Shown: piece after piece, positions 1 to 6,224 of the stretch
Layout: each line of letters opens with the position of its first letter
Position numbering within the stretch: the first letter of the stretch is position 1
Source: Thermoplasmata archaeon
GTDB taxonomy: Archaea; Thermoplasmatota; Thermoplasmata; Thermoplasmatales; Thermoplasmataceae
DNA: 6,784 nt
Reading direction: 5' to 3'
NCBI GenBank assembly: GCA_021801305.1
Contig: JAJYYD010000144.1
Coordinates: 1-6,784, forward strand
Notes under the pieces: model-generated
Database searches by the model: none
Told to the model about the DNA's origin: nothing
What the model saw: the letters and a program-made list of their open reading frames with translations, nothing else
Made by a program: the position numbers and the translations under genes

Positions 1-144
1 ACCTCCAGAAAGTGCAATAAAAAATTGCTTTCTGGTGACATCTAATAATTTTGCGAAGTATACTGCAGCGTATATTCCAATTCCTAGGCCAACAGCAGTA
101 ACCCCGTAATATAAAATGGCAGCAACATATAGAAGGATGTTCAC
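1..144 (-). CDS. Membrane protein of unknown function, N-terminal 48 residues (continues past the left edge)
   Basis: I do not recognise this gene. It reads from a GTG start at 144 towards the left edge and stays open for 48 codons. The peptide begins MNILLYVAAILYYG and continues through a glycine-rich stretch (VGLGIGIY, about residues 18-25). Residues 3 to about 32 are hydrophobic and look like one membrane helix. A polar turn (DVTRKQ) follows, and then FFIALSGG starts what may be a second helix. The glycine-rich helix plus polar turn weakly recalls rotor-ring (c/K subunit) hairpins of ATP synthases, but this is not enough for a name. The start is fixed by GGAGGT seven bases upstream; the frame meets a TGA further upstream with no better start. 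It may be co-transcribed with the mini-ORF at 158-211. The gene is real with good confidence; its function is open. Confidence 0.7.
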   Translation of the reverse strand, partial: MNILLYVAAILYYGVTAVGLGIGIYAAVYFAKLLDVTRKQFFIALSGG

Positions 145-151
145 TTTGTTT

Positions 152-157
152 ACCTCC
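152..157 (-). promoter_or_regulatory. Strong ribosome binding site for the membrane protein
   Basis: The minus strand reads GGAGGT followed by seven bases (AAACAAA) and the GTG start. It matches the complement of the conserved 3' end of archaeal 16S rRNA. It decides the GTG start at 144. Most other starts in this window lack such a site, which suggests that this gene is not at the 5' end of its transcript. Confidence 0.8.
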
Positions 158-211
158 TCAAGCCCAACTCTCGAGAATTCCGGTTGTCATTTCTCCCCAA
201 ATATGATCCAT
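158..211 (-). CDS. Possible 17-aa leaderless mini-ORF preceding the membrane protein
   Basis: On the minus strand an ATG at 211 opens a 17-codon frame (MDHIWGEMTTGILESWA) that ends in TGA at 158-160. The stop is followed directly by the GGAGGT site of the next gene (TGAGGAGGT), a geometry that would let terminating ribosomes re-initiate at the GTG at 144. A TATA-like box at 231-238 is centred about 24 bases before the ATG, which fits a leaderless start as for the other first genes here. The peptide has no recognisable motif. It could be a leader peptide, a tiny real protein, or simply part of a 5' untranslated leader. The arrangement is seen in the sequence; expression is inferred. Confidence 0.35.
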   Translation of the reverse strand: MDHIWGEMTTGILESWA

Positions 212-213
212 AC

Positions 214-238
214 GAATACACTGTATTCAATGTATAAA
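214..238 (-). promoter_or_regulatory. TATA-like promoter with an operator-like dyad
   Basis: On the minus strand TTTATACA (231-238) is followed by a near-perfect dyad, GAATACA-G-TGTATTC (214-228): seven-base arms around one central base. The dyad lies between the TATA box and the expected transcription start near 211, where archaeal repressors commonly bind to block polymerase recruitment. The promoter would serve the mini-ORF and the membrane protein. The dyad is plainly visible; its use as an operator is inference. Confidence 0.5.
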
Positions 239-258
239 CACCATTTGAAGAACATAAC

Positions 259-1053
259 TTAATAAAATAAGTTCTTTTTCATTTCATCATCTATACCTGT
301 TAAATTTCTCATTATATAATGGGGCCGGGGTTTCCTTCTGTAATCCGTGATCCAATACCCTTTCTTAAAAACGGTTTCCAGCATGTAGCAACTCTCCTCC
401 CTTACGCGCATCGCCGATTTCATGTCGCTGAGTTTCATTGCAACAAAATCTTCAGGTATATACAATCCAAGCATCTTCCCTTTGGCGTTCTCTGCCAGGT
501 TCCTGTCAAAATCCATTTCAGGGGTATTGAGGAACAGGGGTTTGTCTGCAGGCGCGTCAATCCTGAAATTCACCCAGAGTTCAGCAACAAGCCTGTCCGT
601 GCGCATGCCACGATTGAGCTGGTCCTCCATCTCGCCATAGAAATTCCTGAGATATGTCCTGGAAACAGCCCCAAGCTTTCCAATATTGAAATTAGCATTA
701 AGTGACATCATGGGATCAAAGGTCCAGGCAACAAGATCATATCCATTCTCCTTAGCCCACCTGATCTGTGCCTGCTTGAGCTCGTATCCTATGCCGGAGT
801 ACTTGCTGTCTTTCACAACTCCGGTCATATGGGAGTACAGGTATGTTTTACCTTTCCTGAAACCTGGAAATGAGAAGCTCATGCCAACCATCTCTCCATT
901 ATTGTAGGCGCCCAGGACAAGCCCGCCATGAAATCTCATTGCCGCAACCATGTCCTTTACAAGGCTCTCCATGGTTTCAAACCCCCAGGCCGACCTTATG
1001 ACTGGAAGAATTTTCCTGATCTCATCAGGATCACTGACCGTTTTTATATCCAT
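259..1053 (-). CDS. GNAT-superfamily acyltransferase, COG3375-like
   Basis: This 264-residue protein resembles the COG3375 group of the GNAT (GCN5-related) acyl-CoA transferases. The acyl-CoA pyrophosphate-binding signature is K84-x-x-G87-x-G89 in DSKYSGIGYELKQAQ, after the beta-strand YLYSHMTGVV. Group-typical stretches are AWTFDPMMSLNANFNIGKLGA (about 109-129), where a long invariant block is expected, NFYGEM (137-142) and NRGMRTDRL (147-155). The rest of the C-terminal part is less conserved. Substrate is not readable from sequence. It stands head to head with the enolase-superfamily gene 80 bp away. In Geobacillus a GNAT protein beside an N-succinylamino acid racemase acts as a D-amino acid N-succinyltransferase, so an amino acid acyltransferase role is a reasonable inference. 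The ATG at 1053 has no Shine-Dalgarno but sits about 27 bases from a TATA-like box, which suggests a leaderless transcript. The protein should be cytosolic, since no signal peptide or membrane helix is seen. Confidence 0.88.
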   Translation of the reverse strand: MDIKTVSDPDEIRKILPVIRSAWGFETMESLVKDMVAAMRFHGGLVLGAYNNGEMVGMSFSFPGFRKGKTYLYSHMTGVVKDSKYSGIGYELKQAQIRWAKENGYDLVAWTFDPMMSLNANFNIGKLGAVSRTYLRNFYGEMEDQLNRGMRTDRLVAELWVNFRIDAPADKPLFLNTPEMDFDRNLAENAKGKMLGLYIPEDFVAMKLSDMKSAMRVREESCYMLETVFKKGYWITDYRRKPRPHYIMRNLTGIDDEMKKNLFY

Positions 1054-1074
1054 GTGAGGATGAATACAAGACGG

Positions 1075-1085
1075 TTATCTTAATT
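1075..1085 (-). promoter_or_regulatory. TATA-like box of the GNAT gene
   Basis: On the minus strand AATTAAGATAA is centred about 27 bases before the ATG at 1053, the spacing expected if transcription starts at or next to the start codon. No GGAGG-like site lies between box and ATG. The call rests on composition and spacing only. Confidence 0.45.
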
Positions 1086-1103
1086 CTTTCCACCCCCAGT
1101 CAA

Positions 1104-1112
1104 ATTATTATA
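1104..1112 (+). promoter_or_regulatory. TATA-like box of the menC-like gene
   Basis: ATTATTATA is centred about 26 bases before the ATG at 1134, consistent with a leaderless transcript. It lies back to back with the GNAT promoter, leaving about 18 bp between the two boxes, so a single bound regulator could affect both genes. Confidence 0.5.
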
Positions 1113-1133
1113 CGGATTTGTGCATGCCAAGGA

Positions 1134-2237
1134 ATGGAAGGAAAATTATCATATCAGATTGTCAAAATGCCTCTCCTGATGCCATTCGAAACAAGTTTTG
1201 GAAGGCAGTTTGACCGGGTTGCCCTTATTTTCAGGCTTGATGCAGATGGGATAACCTCATATTCAGAATGTGTTACTGACACTGATCCTTTCTACAGCTA
1301 CGAGAACAACTTCACCGCTCTAGAGATCATTGACAAATATCTTGCTTCCCACATTCCAAAGCTCCCGGAACCAGGTGAATTCATGGAACAGGTGAGCTAT
1401 GTCAAGGGCCATAATATGGCAAAGGCAGCACTGGAAATGCTCCTCTGGGATTATCACGCGAGGAGGAATGGCATACCGCTTGACAGATACCTTGGACGGT
1501 CAAAAGGAAAAGCAGAGGTCGGGATATCATTCGGAATGGATCCCATTGAAACAACTATCAGCAGGATCTCCAATGCCCTTGATATGGGTTACAAAAGGAT
1601 AAAGGTCAAGATCAAGAAGGGAAAAGAGCTTGGCATACTTGGCCCCATCAGGGACAGGTTTCCGGATATAAGCCTTACAGCCGATGCAAACTGTGACTAT
1701 TCAATCAAGGATATGGATCTCCTGAAAAAGATCGACAGATTCAACCTCCAATACCTGGAACAGCCACTGGGGCACGACGATCTGATATATCATGCAAAAC
1801 TTGCAAAATCAATGTCCACGCCAATATGCCTTGATGAATCTATAACGGAGGTTGAGAAGGCACAGAAAGCTTTTGAGATCGGTGCTGGAGAAGTCATAAA
1901 CATAAAACCCGGACGGGTTGGCGGGCTCACAAATTCCATTGCAATCTCTGAAGTTGTAAGGGAAAATGGCGGGCACTGCTGGGTAGGCGGAATGCTGGAA
2001 ACAGGCATCGGGAGGGCTTACAATGTGGCCATGGCTTCACACTCAAACGTGGACTACGCGGGAGACACATCCCCAAATTCCAGATATTTCAAGAAGGATA
2101 TTGTGCTAAATCCGTTCGTGATGAAAGACGGGTTCATCGAGGTTAAGAGGGGTAACGGGACGGGAGCGGAAGTCGACACGAATGCTCTTTCCGGCTACAA
2201 AACAGCAGAAGGCGTCATAAAAGTATGGAAAATGTAG
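1134..2237 (+). CDS. menC: o-Succinylbenzoate synthase / N-acylamino acid racemase (enolase superfamily)
   Basis: This 367-residue enzyme belongs to the OSBS/NAAAR branch of the muconate-lactonizing subgroup of the enolase superfamily. An N-terminal capping domain (PFETSFG at 17-23, SECV at 44-47, and a helix with ALEMLLWD at 99-106) precedes the barrel. Catalytic elements are complete: the KxK pair K157-V-K159, metal ligands D184 (ADAN), E209 (LEQP) and D234 (LDES), and the second catalytic lysine K258 in NIKPGRVGG. GGMLETGIGRA (285-295) and GDTSPNSRYF (310-319) are family hallmarks. Family members make o-succinylbenzoate for menaquinone, racemise N-acylamino acids, or do both; sequence alone rarely separates these. 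No other menaquinone gene is in the window, while the divergent neighbour is a GNAT acyltransferase, which favours the racemase role by analogy with the Geobacillus D-amino acid pathway. Treat the gene symbol as a family label. It ends 25 bp from the convergent gcvPB. Confidence 0.9.
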   Translation: MEGKLSYQIVKMPLLMPFETSFGRQFDRVALIFRLDADGITSYSECVTDTDPFYSYENNFTALEIIDKYLASHIPKLPEPGEFMEQVSYVKGHNMAKAALEMLLWDYHARRNGIPLDRYLGRSKGKAEVGISFGMDPIETTISRISNALDMGYKRIKVKIKKGKELGILGPIRDRFPDISLTADANCDYSIKDMDLLKKIDRFNLQYLEQPLGHDDLIYHAKLAKSMSTPICLDESITEVEKAQKAFEIGAGEVINIKPGRVGGLTNSIAISEVVRENGGHCWVGGMLETGIGRAYNVAMASHSNVDYAGDTSPNSRYFKKDIVLNPFVMKDGFIEVKRGNGTGAEVDTNALSGYKTAEGVIKVWKM

Positions 2238-2262
2238 TCCCTTGAAGGGCATTGCCGCAGGA

Positions 2263-3696
2263 TCAGTTCCACTTAAGTTTCAGGTCCCTTGCGGCCTTTA
2301 CCTCGTCAATGCGCCTTGAACCCAGATTCAGGGGCCTCTTCTTCAGTTGTTCAACATCCTCTTTCAGGGCATCTTCCATTATCATGGCATACCTGTCCAG
2401 ATCGTCTCTGCTGGCACTTTCAGTTGGTTCTATCATCATGTCTTCATGTACAATGAGTGGAAAATACACAGTAGGGGCATGCACTCCCTGATCTATTATG
2501 TATTTTCCAATGTCGAGTGCCCTCTTCCCGGTCTTCTCTGTGGAAAGGACAAGTTCATGTTTCTTCAACGGGCTGAAAGGGATGGTGAAGGTTTTTGACA
2601 GCCTGTTCGAAAGATAGTTTGCGTTCAGGACTGCCTTCTGTGTATTGTTGAGAAGCCCGTCAGATCCATGGAACCTTATAAATGCCCATGCCCTCAGAAG
2701 CATGTTGAATGCTCCATAGTAAGACGCCACTTTTCCAATGGTCTTCTTGGCGGAGTAGTCCAGGAAATACCTGCCATTTTCCATGGATACAACAGGAACA
2801 GGAAGGTATTCCTTCAGGTAGGCTTTCACGGCAACGGGGCCGGATCCCGGACCGCCTCCTCCATGTGGCGTCGCAAAGGTCTTGTGAAGATTGTAATGGA
2901 CAATGTCAAAGCCCATGATGCCCGGGGACGTTATGCCAACGATGGCGTTGAAATTTGCCCCGTCATAGTACAGAAGCGCACCTGCCTTGTGGACCATTTC
3001 AGATATTTTCACTATGTTCCTGTCAAAAATACCAAGTGTGTTGGGATTTGTTATCATGAAAGCTGCGGTCCTATCCGACAGGACTGCCTCCAGTGCCTCA
3101 ATATCAACCATGCCGTTGCTGTCCGAAGGAATCTCAACAACATCAAAACCAGCCATGGCCGCAGATGCTGGATTTGTTCCATGGGCTGAATCAGGTATTA
3201 TTACCTCGGTCCTTTTGCCAAGTTCTCCTATGTCCTCGAGATATTTCCTGACGATGAGTATGCCAGTGAATTCTCCCTGGGCACCGGCTAGCGGCTGAAG
3301 TGTTATGGCATCCATATCGGAGATCTCCTTGAGGTACTCCTGCAGTTCATACATAATCTTGAGTGACCCTTGAATTGATCCCTGATCCTGCAGGGGGTGT
3401 GTCTCGCTGAAACCGCTGATCTGGGATATGCTGTCAGCAAACTTCGGGTTGAATTTCATTGTGCATGATCCAAGGGGGTAAGTCCCAATATCAACACTGA
3501 AATTCATCTGTGAAAGCCGGGTATAATGCCTCACCACGTCAAACTCGGCAACGTCCGGCAGATTCAGGGTTTGCCTTGCAAGCGACCGCGGAATGAGTTC
3601 CTCCTCTTTGTCGCTTACCGCAGGAACCTTGTAGTCCGTGCCGGAGTGTATATCTTTTATGAGCGGCTCATCGTATTTTGCCTGGTGGTAAGTCAT
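2263..3696 (-). CDS. gcvPB: Glycine dehydrogenase (decarboxylating), subunit 2 of the glycine cleavage P-protein
   Basis: This 477-residue protein is the PLP-binding half of the two-subunit P-protein (EC 1.4.4.2). With GcvPA it decarboxylates glycine and transfers the aminomethyl group to the lipoyl arm of GcvH in the cytosol. The PLP lysine is K272 in NLHKTFATPHGGGGPGSGP, the hallmark of the family. Also visible are GTYPLGSCTMKFNPK (71-85), QPLAGAQGE (134-142), HGTNPASAAMAGF (172-184), ITNPNTLGIF (215-224) and DGANFNAIVG (245-254). Length is normal for archaeal GcvPB. The ATG overlaps the gcvPA stop as ATGA, and GGAGG lies seven bases upstream inside gcvPA, so the two subunits are translationally coupled. 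The T, H and L proteins needed for a working cycle are not in this window. Confidence 0.97.
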   Translation of the reverse strand: MTYHQAKYDEPLIKDIHSGTDYKVPAVSDKEEELIPRSLARQTLNLPDVAEFDVVRHYTRLSQMNFSVDIGTYPLGSCTMKFNPKFADSISQISGFSETHPLQDQGSIQGSLKIMYELQEYLKEISDMDAITLQPLAGAQGEFTGILIVRKYLEDIGELGKRTEVIIPDSAHGTNPASAAMAGFDVVEIPSDSNGMVDIEALEAVLSDRTAAFMITNPNTLGIFDRNIVKISEMVHKAGALLYYDGANFNAIVGITSPGIMGFDIVHYNLHKTFATPHGGGGPGSGPVAVKAYLKEYLPVPVVSMENGRYFLDYSAKKTIGKVASYYGAFNMLLRAWAFIRFHGSDGLLNNTQKAVLNANYLSNRLSKTFTIPFSPLKKHELVLSTEKTGKRALDIGKYIIDQGVHAPTVYFPLIVHEDMMIEPTESASRDDLDRYAMIMEDALKEDVEQLKKRPLNLGSRRIDEVKAARDLKLKWN

Positions 3697-5027
3697 TTGA
3701 ATTCCTCCAGTGCAGATTTCAGTGCAGAAAAATCATCGGCATTGTGTTTTTCAGTAACAGAGAAAAAGGAAGTGTTTCCATAGGTTCTCGAAAGATCCGG
3801 AAGGAGGCTGTCAAATGGTATTGCTCCCTGTATGTTCTTCTCAAGAAGCCTCTTTCTCAGGTCCTCGCTGCTTATTCTAGACTGGACCGGCAGATCTGAA
3901 AAATGGCGTCCACTGAAAAGATCAGGGTTATAGCCTTTCACGGACCTGAAAGTTTCAATAAGCCTCTTCATATTGGAGGCAGTTCTGAGGGCGACGTTCC
4001 TGAGACCACTTTTTCCCAGAATGGACAGGTAGGCTGAGGCAGCAACTGCCATCAGCGCCTGGTTAGAACAGATATTGCTCATTGCCTTTTCCCTCCTTAT
4101 GTGCTGCTCCCTTGTCTGTAATGTCATAACATAAGCCTTCCTTCCGTCAGCATCAACACTTTCTCCTATGATTCTTCCTGGAGATTTTCTCACGTGTTCC
4201 TTCTTGAAAGACATAATCCCAAGCAGTGGGCCTCCGAGGCTTTTGTGTATGCCGAGCGACTGCCCCTCTGCAACTGCTATATCACAATCATATTCTCCGG
4301 GGGGCTTTATCAATCCTAGAGAAACAGGGTCAACATAGCTTATTATGAGGGCATTGCCCACTGTTTCCCTTGTCCGTGTGATATTTTCGTCAAGAATTCC
4401 AAACCCGTTTGGGTTTTCTACTACGACAGATGATACATTGTCATTTATTTTCTTTGATAGGTCTTCAAGGTCCATAAATCCGGATCCTTTTTCATATCTG
4501 TATCTTACAAGCTTGAGGCCTAGTCCCATGATGTAACTTTCTATCACTTTCACTTTGCCCGAATAAAGGGTCTCCGGTATGAGGACCTCCGTTTTTCCGT
4601 TTATCCTGAATGCCATTCTCACCGCTTCGGCAAGGGCGCTATAACCGTCATACATTGATGCGTTGGTGGCGTCCATTCCCATGAGGTCTGATATGAGGCT
4701 CTGGTATTCGAAAAGAGACTGTAGCATGCCCTGGGATATTTCTGGCTGGTAAGGTGTATAGGAAGTAAGAAACTCGGACCTTGAAATCAGGGAGTCAACG
4801 CTTGATGGGATTATCCTGTCATAAATGCCGCAGCCAAGAAACTTTCTGTAGCCTTCATATCTGTTCATTGCTGCATTTTTTCGTGCCTCCTCTATCAGAT
4901 CATATTCGCTGATTCCCTTTGGAATCCTGAAACTTTTCTTTCTCATATTGGCAGGGACATCCGAAAACAGATCATCAACGGATTTCATATTCATGGCTTC
5001 AAGCATGGCAGAACGTTCATCACTCAT
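3693..5027 (-). CDS. gcvPA: Glycine dehydrogenase (decarboxylating), subunit 1 of the glycine cleavage P-protein
   Basis: This 444-residue protein is the non-PLP-lysine half of the split P-protein; it forms the active heterodimer or heterotetramer with GcvPB. Family blocks appear in the expected order: FLGCGIYDRIIP (63-74), YTPYQPEISQG (90-100) with LFEYQSLISDLMGMD after it, NASMYDG (122-128), NPNGFGILD in the middle of the protein, GGPLLG, then PGRIIGESVDADGRKAY and TLQTREQHIRREKAMSNIC, which are nearly invariant in the family. Length is typical. The ATG at 5027 is supported by alignment of the N-terminus (ERSAMLEA...SVDDLFSDVP) with usual GcvPA starts; an in-frame TAG lies about five codons upstream. 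It is the first gene of the operon and divergent from mevalonate 3-kinase across 95 bp. The P-protein is a single fused chain in many bacteria and eukaryotes; the split form is common in archaea and thermophiles. Confidence 0.97.
   Translation of the reverse strand: MSDERSAMLEAMNMKSVDDLFSDVPANMRKKSFRIPKGISEYDLIEEARKNAAMNRYEGYRKFLGCGIYDRIIPSSVDSLISRSEFLTSYTPYQPEISQGMLQSLFEYQSLISDLMGMDATNASMYDGYSALAEAVRMAFRINGKTEVLIPETLYSGKVKVIESYIMGLGLKLVRYRYEKGSGFMDLEDLSKKINDNVSSVVVENPNGFGILDENITRTRETVGNALIISYVDPVSLGLIKPPGEYDCDIAVAEGQSLGIHKSLGGPLLGIMSFKKEHVRKSPGRIIGESVDADGRKAYVMTLQTREQHIRREKAMSNICSNQALMAVAASAYLSILGKSGLRNVALRTASNMKRLIETFRSVKGYNPDLFSGRHFSDLPVQSRISSEDLRKRLLEKNIQGAIPFDSLLPDLSRTYGNTSFFSVTEKHNADDFSALKSALEEFK
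3704..3708 (-). promoter_or_regulatory. Ribosome binding site of gcvPB inside the gcvPA 3' end
   Basis: The minus strand reads GGAGG, seven bases before the gcvPB ATG at 3696. It confirms the overlapping start and gives a reference for how internal cistrons are translated here, against first genes that lack such a site. Confidence 0.8.
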
Positions 5028-5057
5028 GATACCACGTTTAGGCTAATCACAGGTTTC

Positions 5058-5067
5058 TTAATTTATG
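5058..5067 (-). promoter_or_regulatory. TATA-like box of the gcvPA-gcvPB operon
   Basis: On the minus strand CATAAATTAA is centred about 35 bases before the gcvPA ATG. The expected transcription start would fall near 5036, giving a leader of under ten bases with only a weak GGT element. It differs slightly from the leaderless spacing of the other first genes here. I see no glycine riboswitch; the leader is far too short for one. Confidence 0.4.
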
Positions 5068-5091
5068 TTTGCAATTAACAATGTTGAAAAA

Positions 5092-5100
5092 CAATTATAA
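5092..5100 (+). promoter_or_regulatory. TATA-like box of mevalonate 3-kinase
   Basis: CAATTATAA is centred about 26 bases before the ATG at 5123, the leaderless spacing seen at other genes in this window. This is the main reason for placing the start at 5123 rather than at the upstream TTG (5069) or ATG (5081), both of which would lie upstream of or within the promoter. Confidence 0.45.
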
Positions 5101-5122
5101 CGGGATTCCCATATCTTCTCAC

Positions 5123-6109
5123 ATGAGAGAAGGTGAGATGGAAATTTCCAGTTCAGTAGCATTTCCCACCATTGGAATTGTTTTGCTAGGTGGAATATCC
5201 GATCAGAACAGACGCATTCCAATGCATGATTCGGCAGGCATAGCATATTCAGATGAAAAGCGTTCTATCAGGACAGCCACTTCCCTGTATATATCAGGAA
5301 CAAGGGAGGGTTATTTCAACGGGAACAGGATAACGCCGGACAACAGCTACCGATCGCCATTCAGGATTATTGAAAAATACGAGGGCAGGATATTTGACAA
5401 GCTCGGAATGGATCAAAAAAACAGATTTATATGCTTCAGATCGGAAAACCACGGAATCCTGAGCGGCAGTTCCGATTCCGGTGCAGCGGCACTTGGAAAA
5501 TGCATTCACTCCATACTTGGAAATGATCTTGATATGGGGGAGTTCGAGAACGACCTGAGGTCAGTATCTGAAAGTGTGGGAAGATCCTTTTATGGTGGGC
5601 TTACGGTAACGGAAACTGACGGGAACAAGGCAATTACACGGACTGTCGCAGACTGGCCCGTGTTCAGCGATTTCACCATTGCAGGCTGTCCTTTCCCAGA
5701 GCCCAGGAAACCTTCGGATACCATTCATGAGAACATTGTTAAAAGCGAACTTTACGGAGAGAGGGTAAAAACGGCTGGGAATCGTATCAGAAAACTGGAA
5801 GGACTGGTCAGGAACGGTGAACTGGAGGAAATATTTGATCTGGCCCAGGAGGACACTGAGGATTATCACTCCCTCATAGAGAGCGTGGGTGTAAAAATAA
5901 TAAATGGGGCAATGAGAAGCTTCATAGAAAAAGTCAGGGAGACAAGGAAGAAATTCTGGTTATCTTATATAGTTACAGGTGGGACGAACGTTTTTGTGGT
6001 CTGCCATAACAGGGATCTTGGCAAAGTTATGGATATTGCAGGTGGCAATGCCATCAAACCATTACAACTTAAAATCTCACAGGGTGCAATGTCCTTTGAG
6101 AAACATTGA
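5123..6109 (+). CDS. Mevalonate 3-kinase (Thermoplasma-type mevalonate pathway)
   Basis: This 328-residue GHMP-fold protein phosphorylates the 3-hydroxyl of mevalonate (EC 2.7.1.185), the first step specific to the Thermoplasma branch of isoprenoid synthesis. It is homologous to mevalonate diphosphate decarboxylase, but two catalytic residues of that enzyme are replaced: the lysine of the N-terminal KYWGK-like motif is L21 (TIGIVLLGG, 16-24), and the C-terminal aspartate is T285 (VTGGTN). E150 in SVSESVGRS matches the kinase-specific glutamate of the T. acidophilum enzyme. The phosphate-binding loop is GSSDSG (115-120). DLAQEDTEDYHSL is another strongly conserved block. I start at 5123 because of the promoter spacing; ATG 5138 (323 aa), abutting a GGTGAG, is the main alternative and is close in length to the T. 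acidophilum protein as I recall it. The pathway continues through a 5-kinase and a bisphosphate decarboxylase not present here. Confidence 0.9.
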   Translation: MREGEMEISSSVAFPTIGIVLLGGISDQNRRIPMHDSAGIAYSDEKRSIRTATSLYISGTREGYFNGNRITPDNSYRSPFRIIEKYEGRIFDKLGMDQKNRFICFRSENHGILSGSSDSGAAALGKCIHSILGNDLDMGEFENDLRSVSESVGRSFYGGLTVTETDGNKAITRTVADWPVFSDFTIAGCPFPEPRKPSDTIHENIVKSELYGERVKTAGNRIRKLEGLVRNGELEEIFDLAQEDTEDYHSLIESVGVKIINGAMRSFIEKVRETRKKFWLSYIVTGGTNVFVVCHNRDLGKVMDIAGGNAIKPLQLKISQGAMSFEKH

Positions 6110-6194
6110 AGAGGCTTTGTTCTCATACTGGGGAACAGGTAGAAAATTGTGGCAGTTTCATTTATTGCTGTAATTCTCAAAGTTTACCGATAGT

Positions 6195-6202
6195 GTTAAA
6201 TT
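6195..6202 (+). promoter_or_regulatory. TATA-like box of the Sec61-beta gene
   Basis: GTTAAATT is centred about 26 bases before the ATG at 6225, consistent with a leaderless transcript separate from the upstream kinase. TTTAATAA at 6209-6216 is closer to the start and would place initiation inside the gene, so it is less likely to be the box. Confidence 0.4.
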
Positions 6203-6224
6203 CTAAAGTTTAATAATCATCCAC

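Noticed and set aside
319..705. Plus-strand open frame of 128 codons opposite the GNAT gene
   Set aside because: It is antisense to a well-supported gene, shows no family motif and has no promoter or ribosome binding site.
2238..2262. Possible terminator hairpin CCCTTGAAGGG between the convergent menC-like and gcvPB genes
   Set aside because: The symmetric arms leave only a one-base loop; opening it to a five-base loop leaves three pairs, with no T-run on either strand.
2668..3189. Plus-strand open frame of 173 codons opposite gcvPB
   Set aside because: It mirrors the conserved PLP-enzyme coding sequence; the composition (many cysteines, histidines and arginines) is typical of an antisense shadow.
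5069..5122. N-terminal extension of mevalonate 3-kinase from TTG 5069 or ATG 5081
   Set aside because: The extra residues (QLTMLKNNYNG...) are not expected before the conserved first strand, and the likely TATA-like box (5092-5100) lies within this stretch, so it should be promoter and not coding.
6119..6136. Hairpin GTTCTC/GGGAAC just after mevalonate 3-kinase
   Set aside because: Six pairs including one G-U with a six-base loop and no following T-run; too weak to call a terminator.
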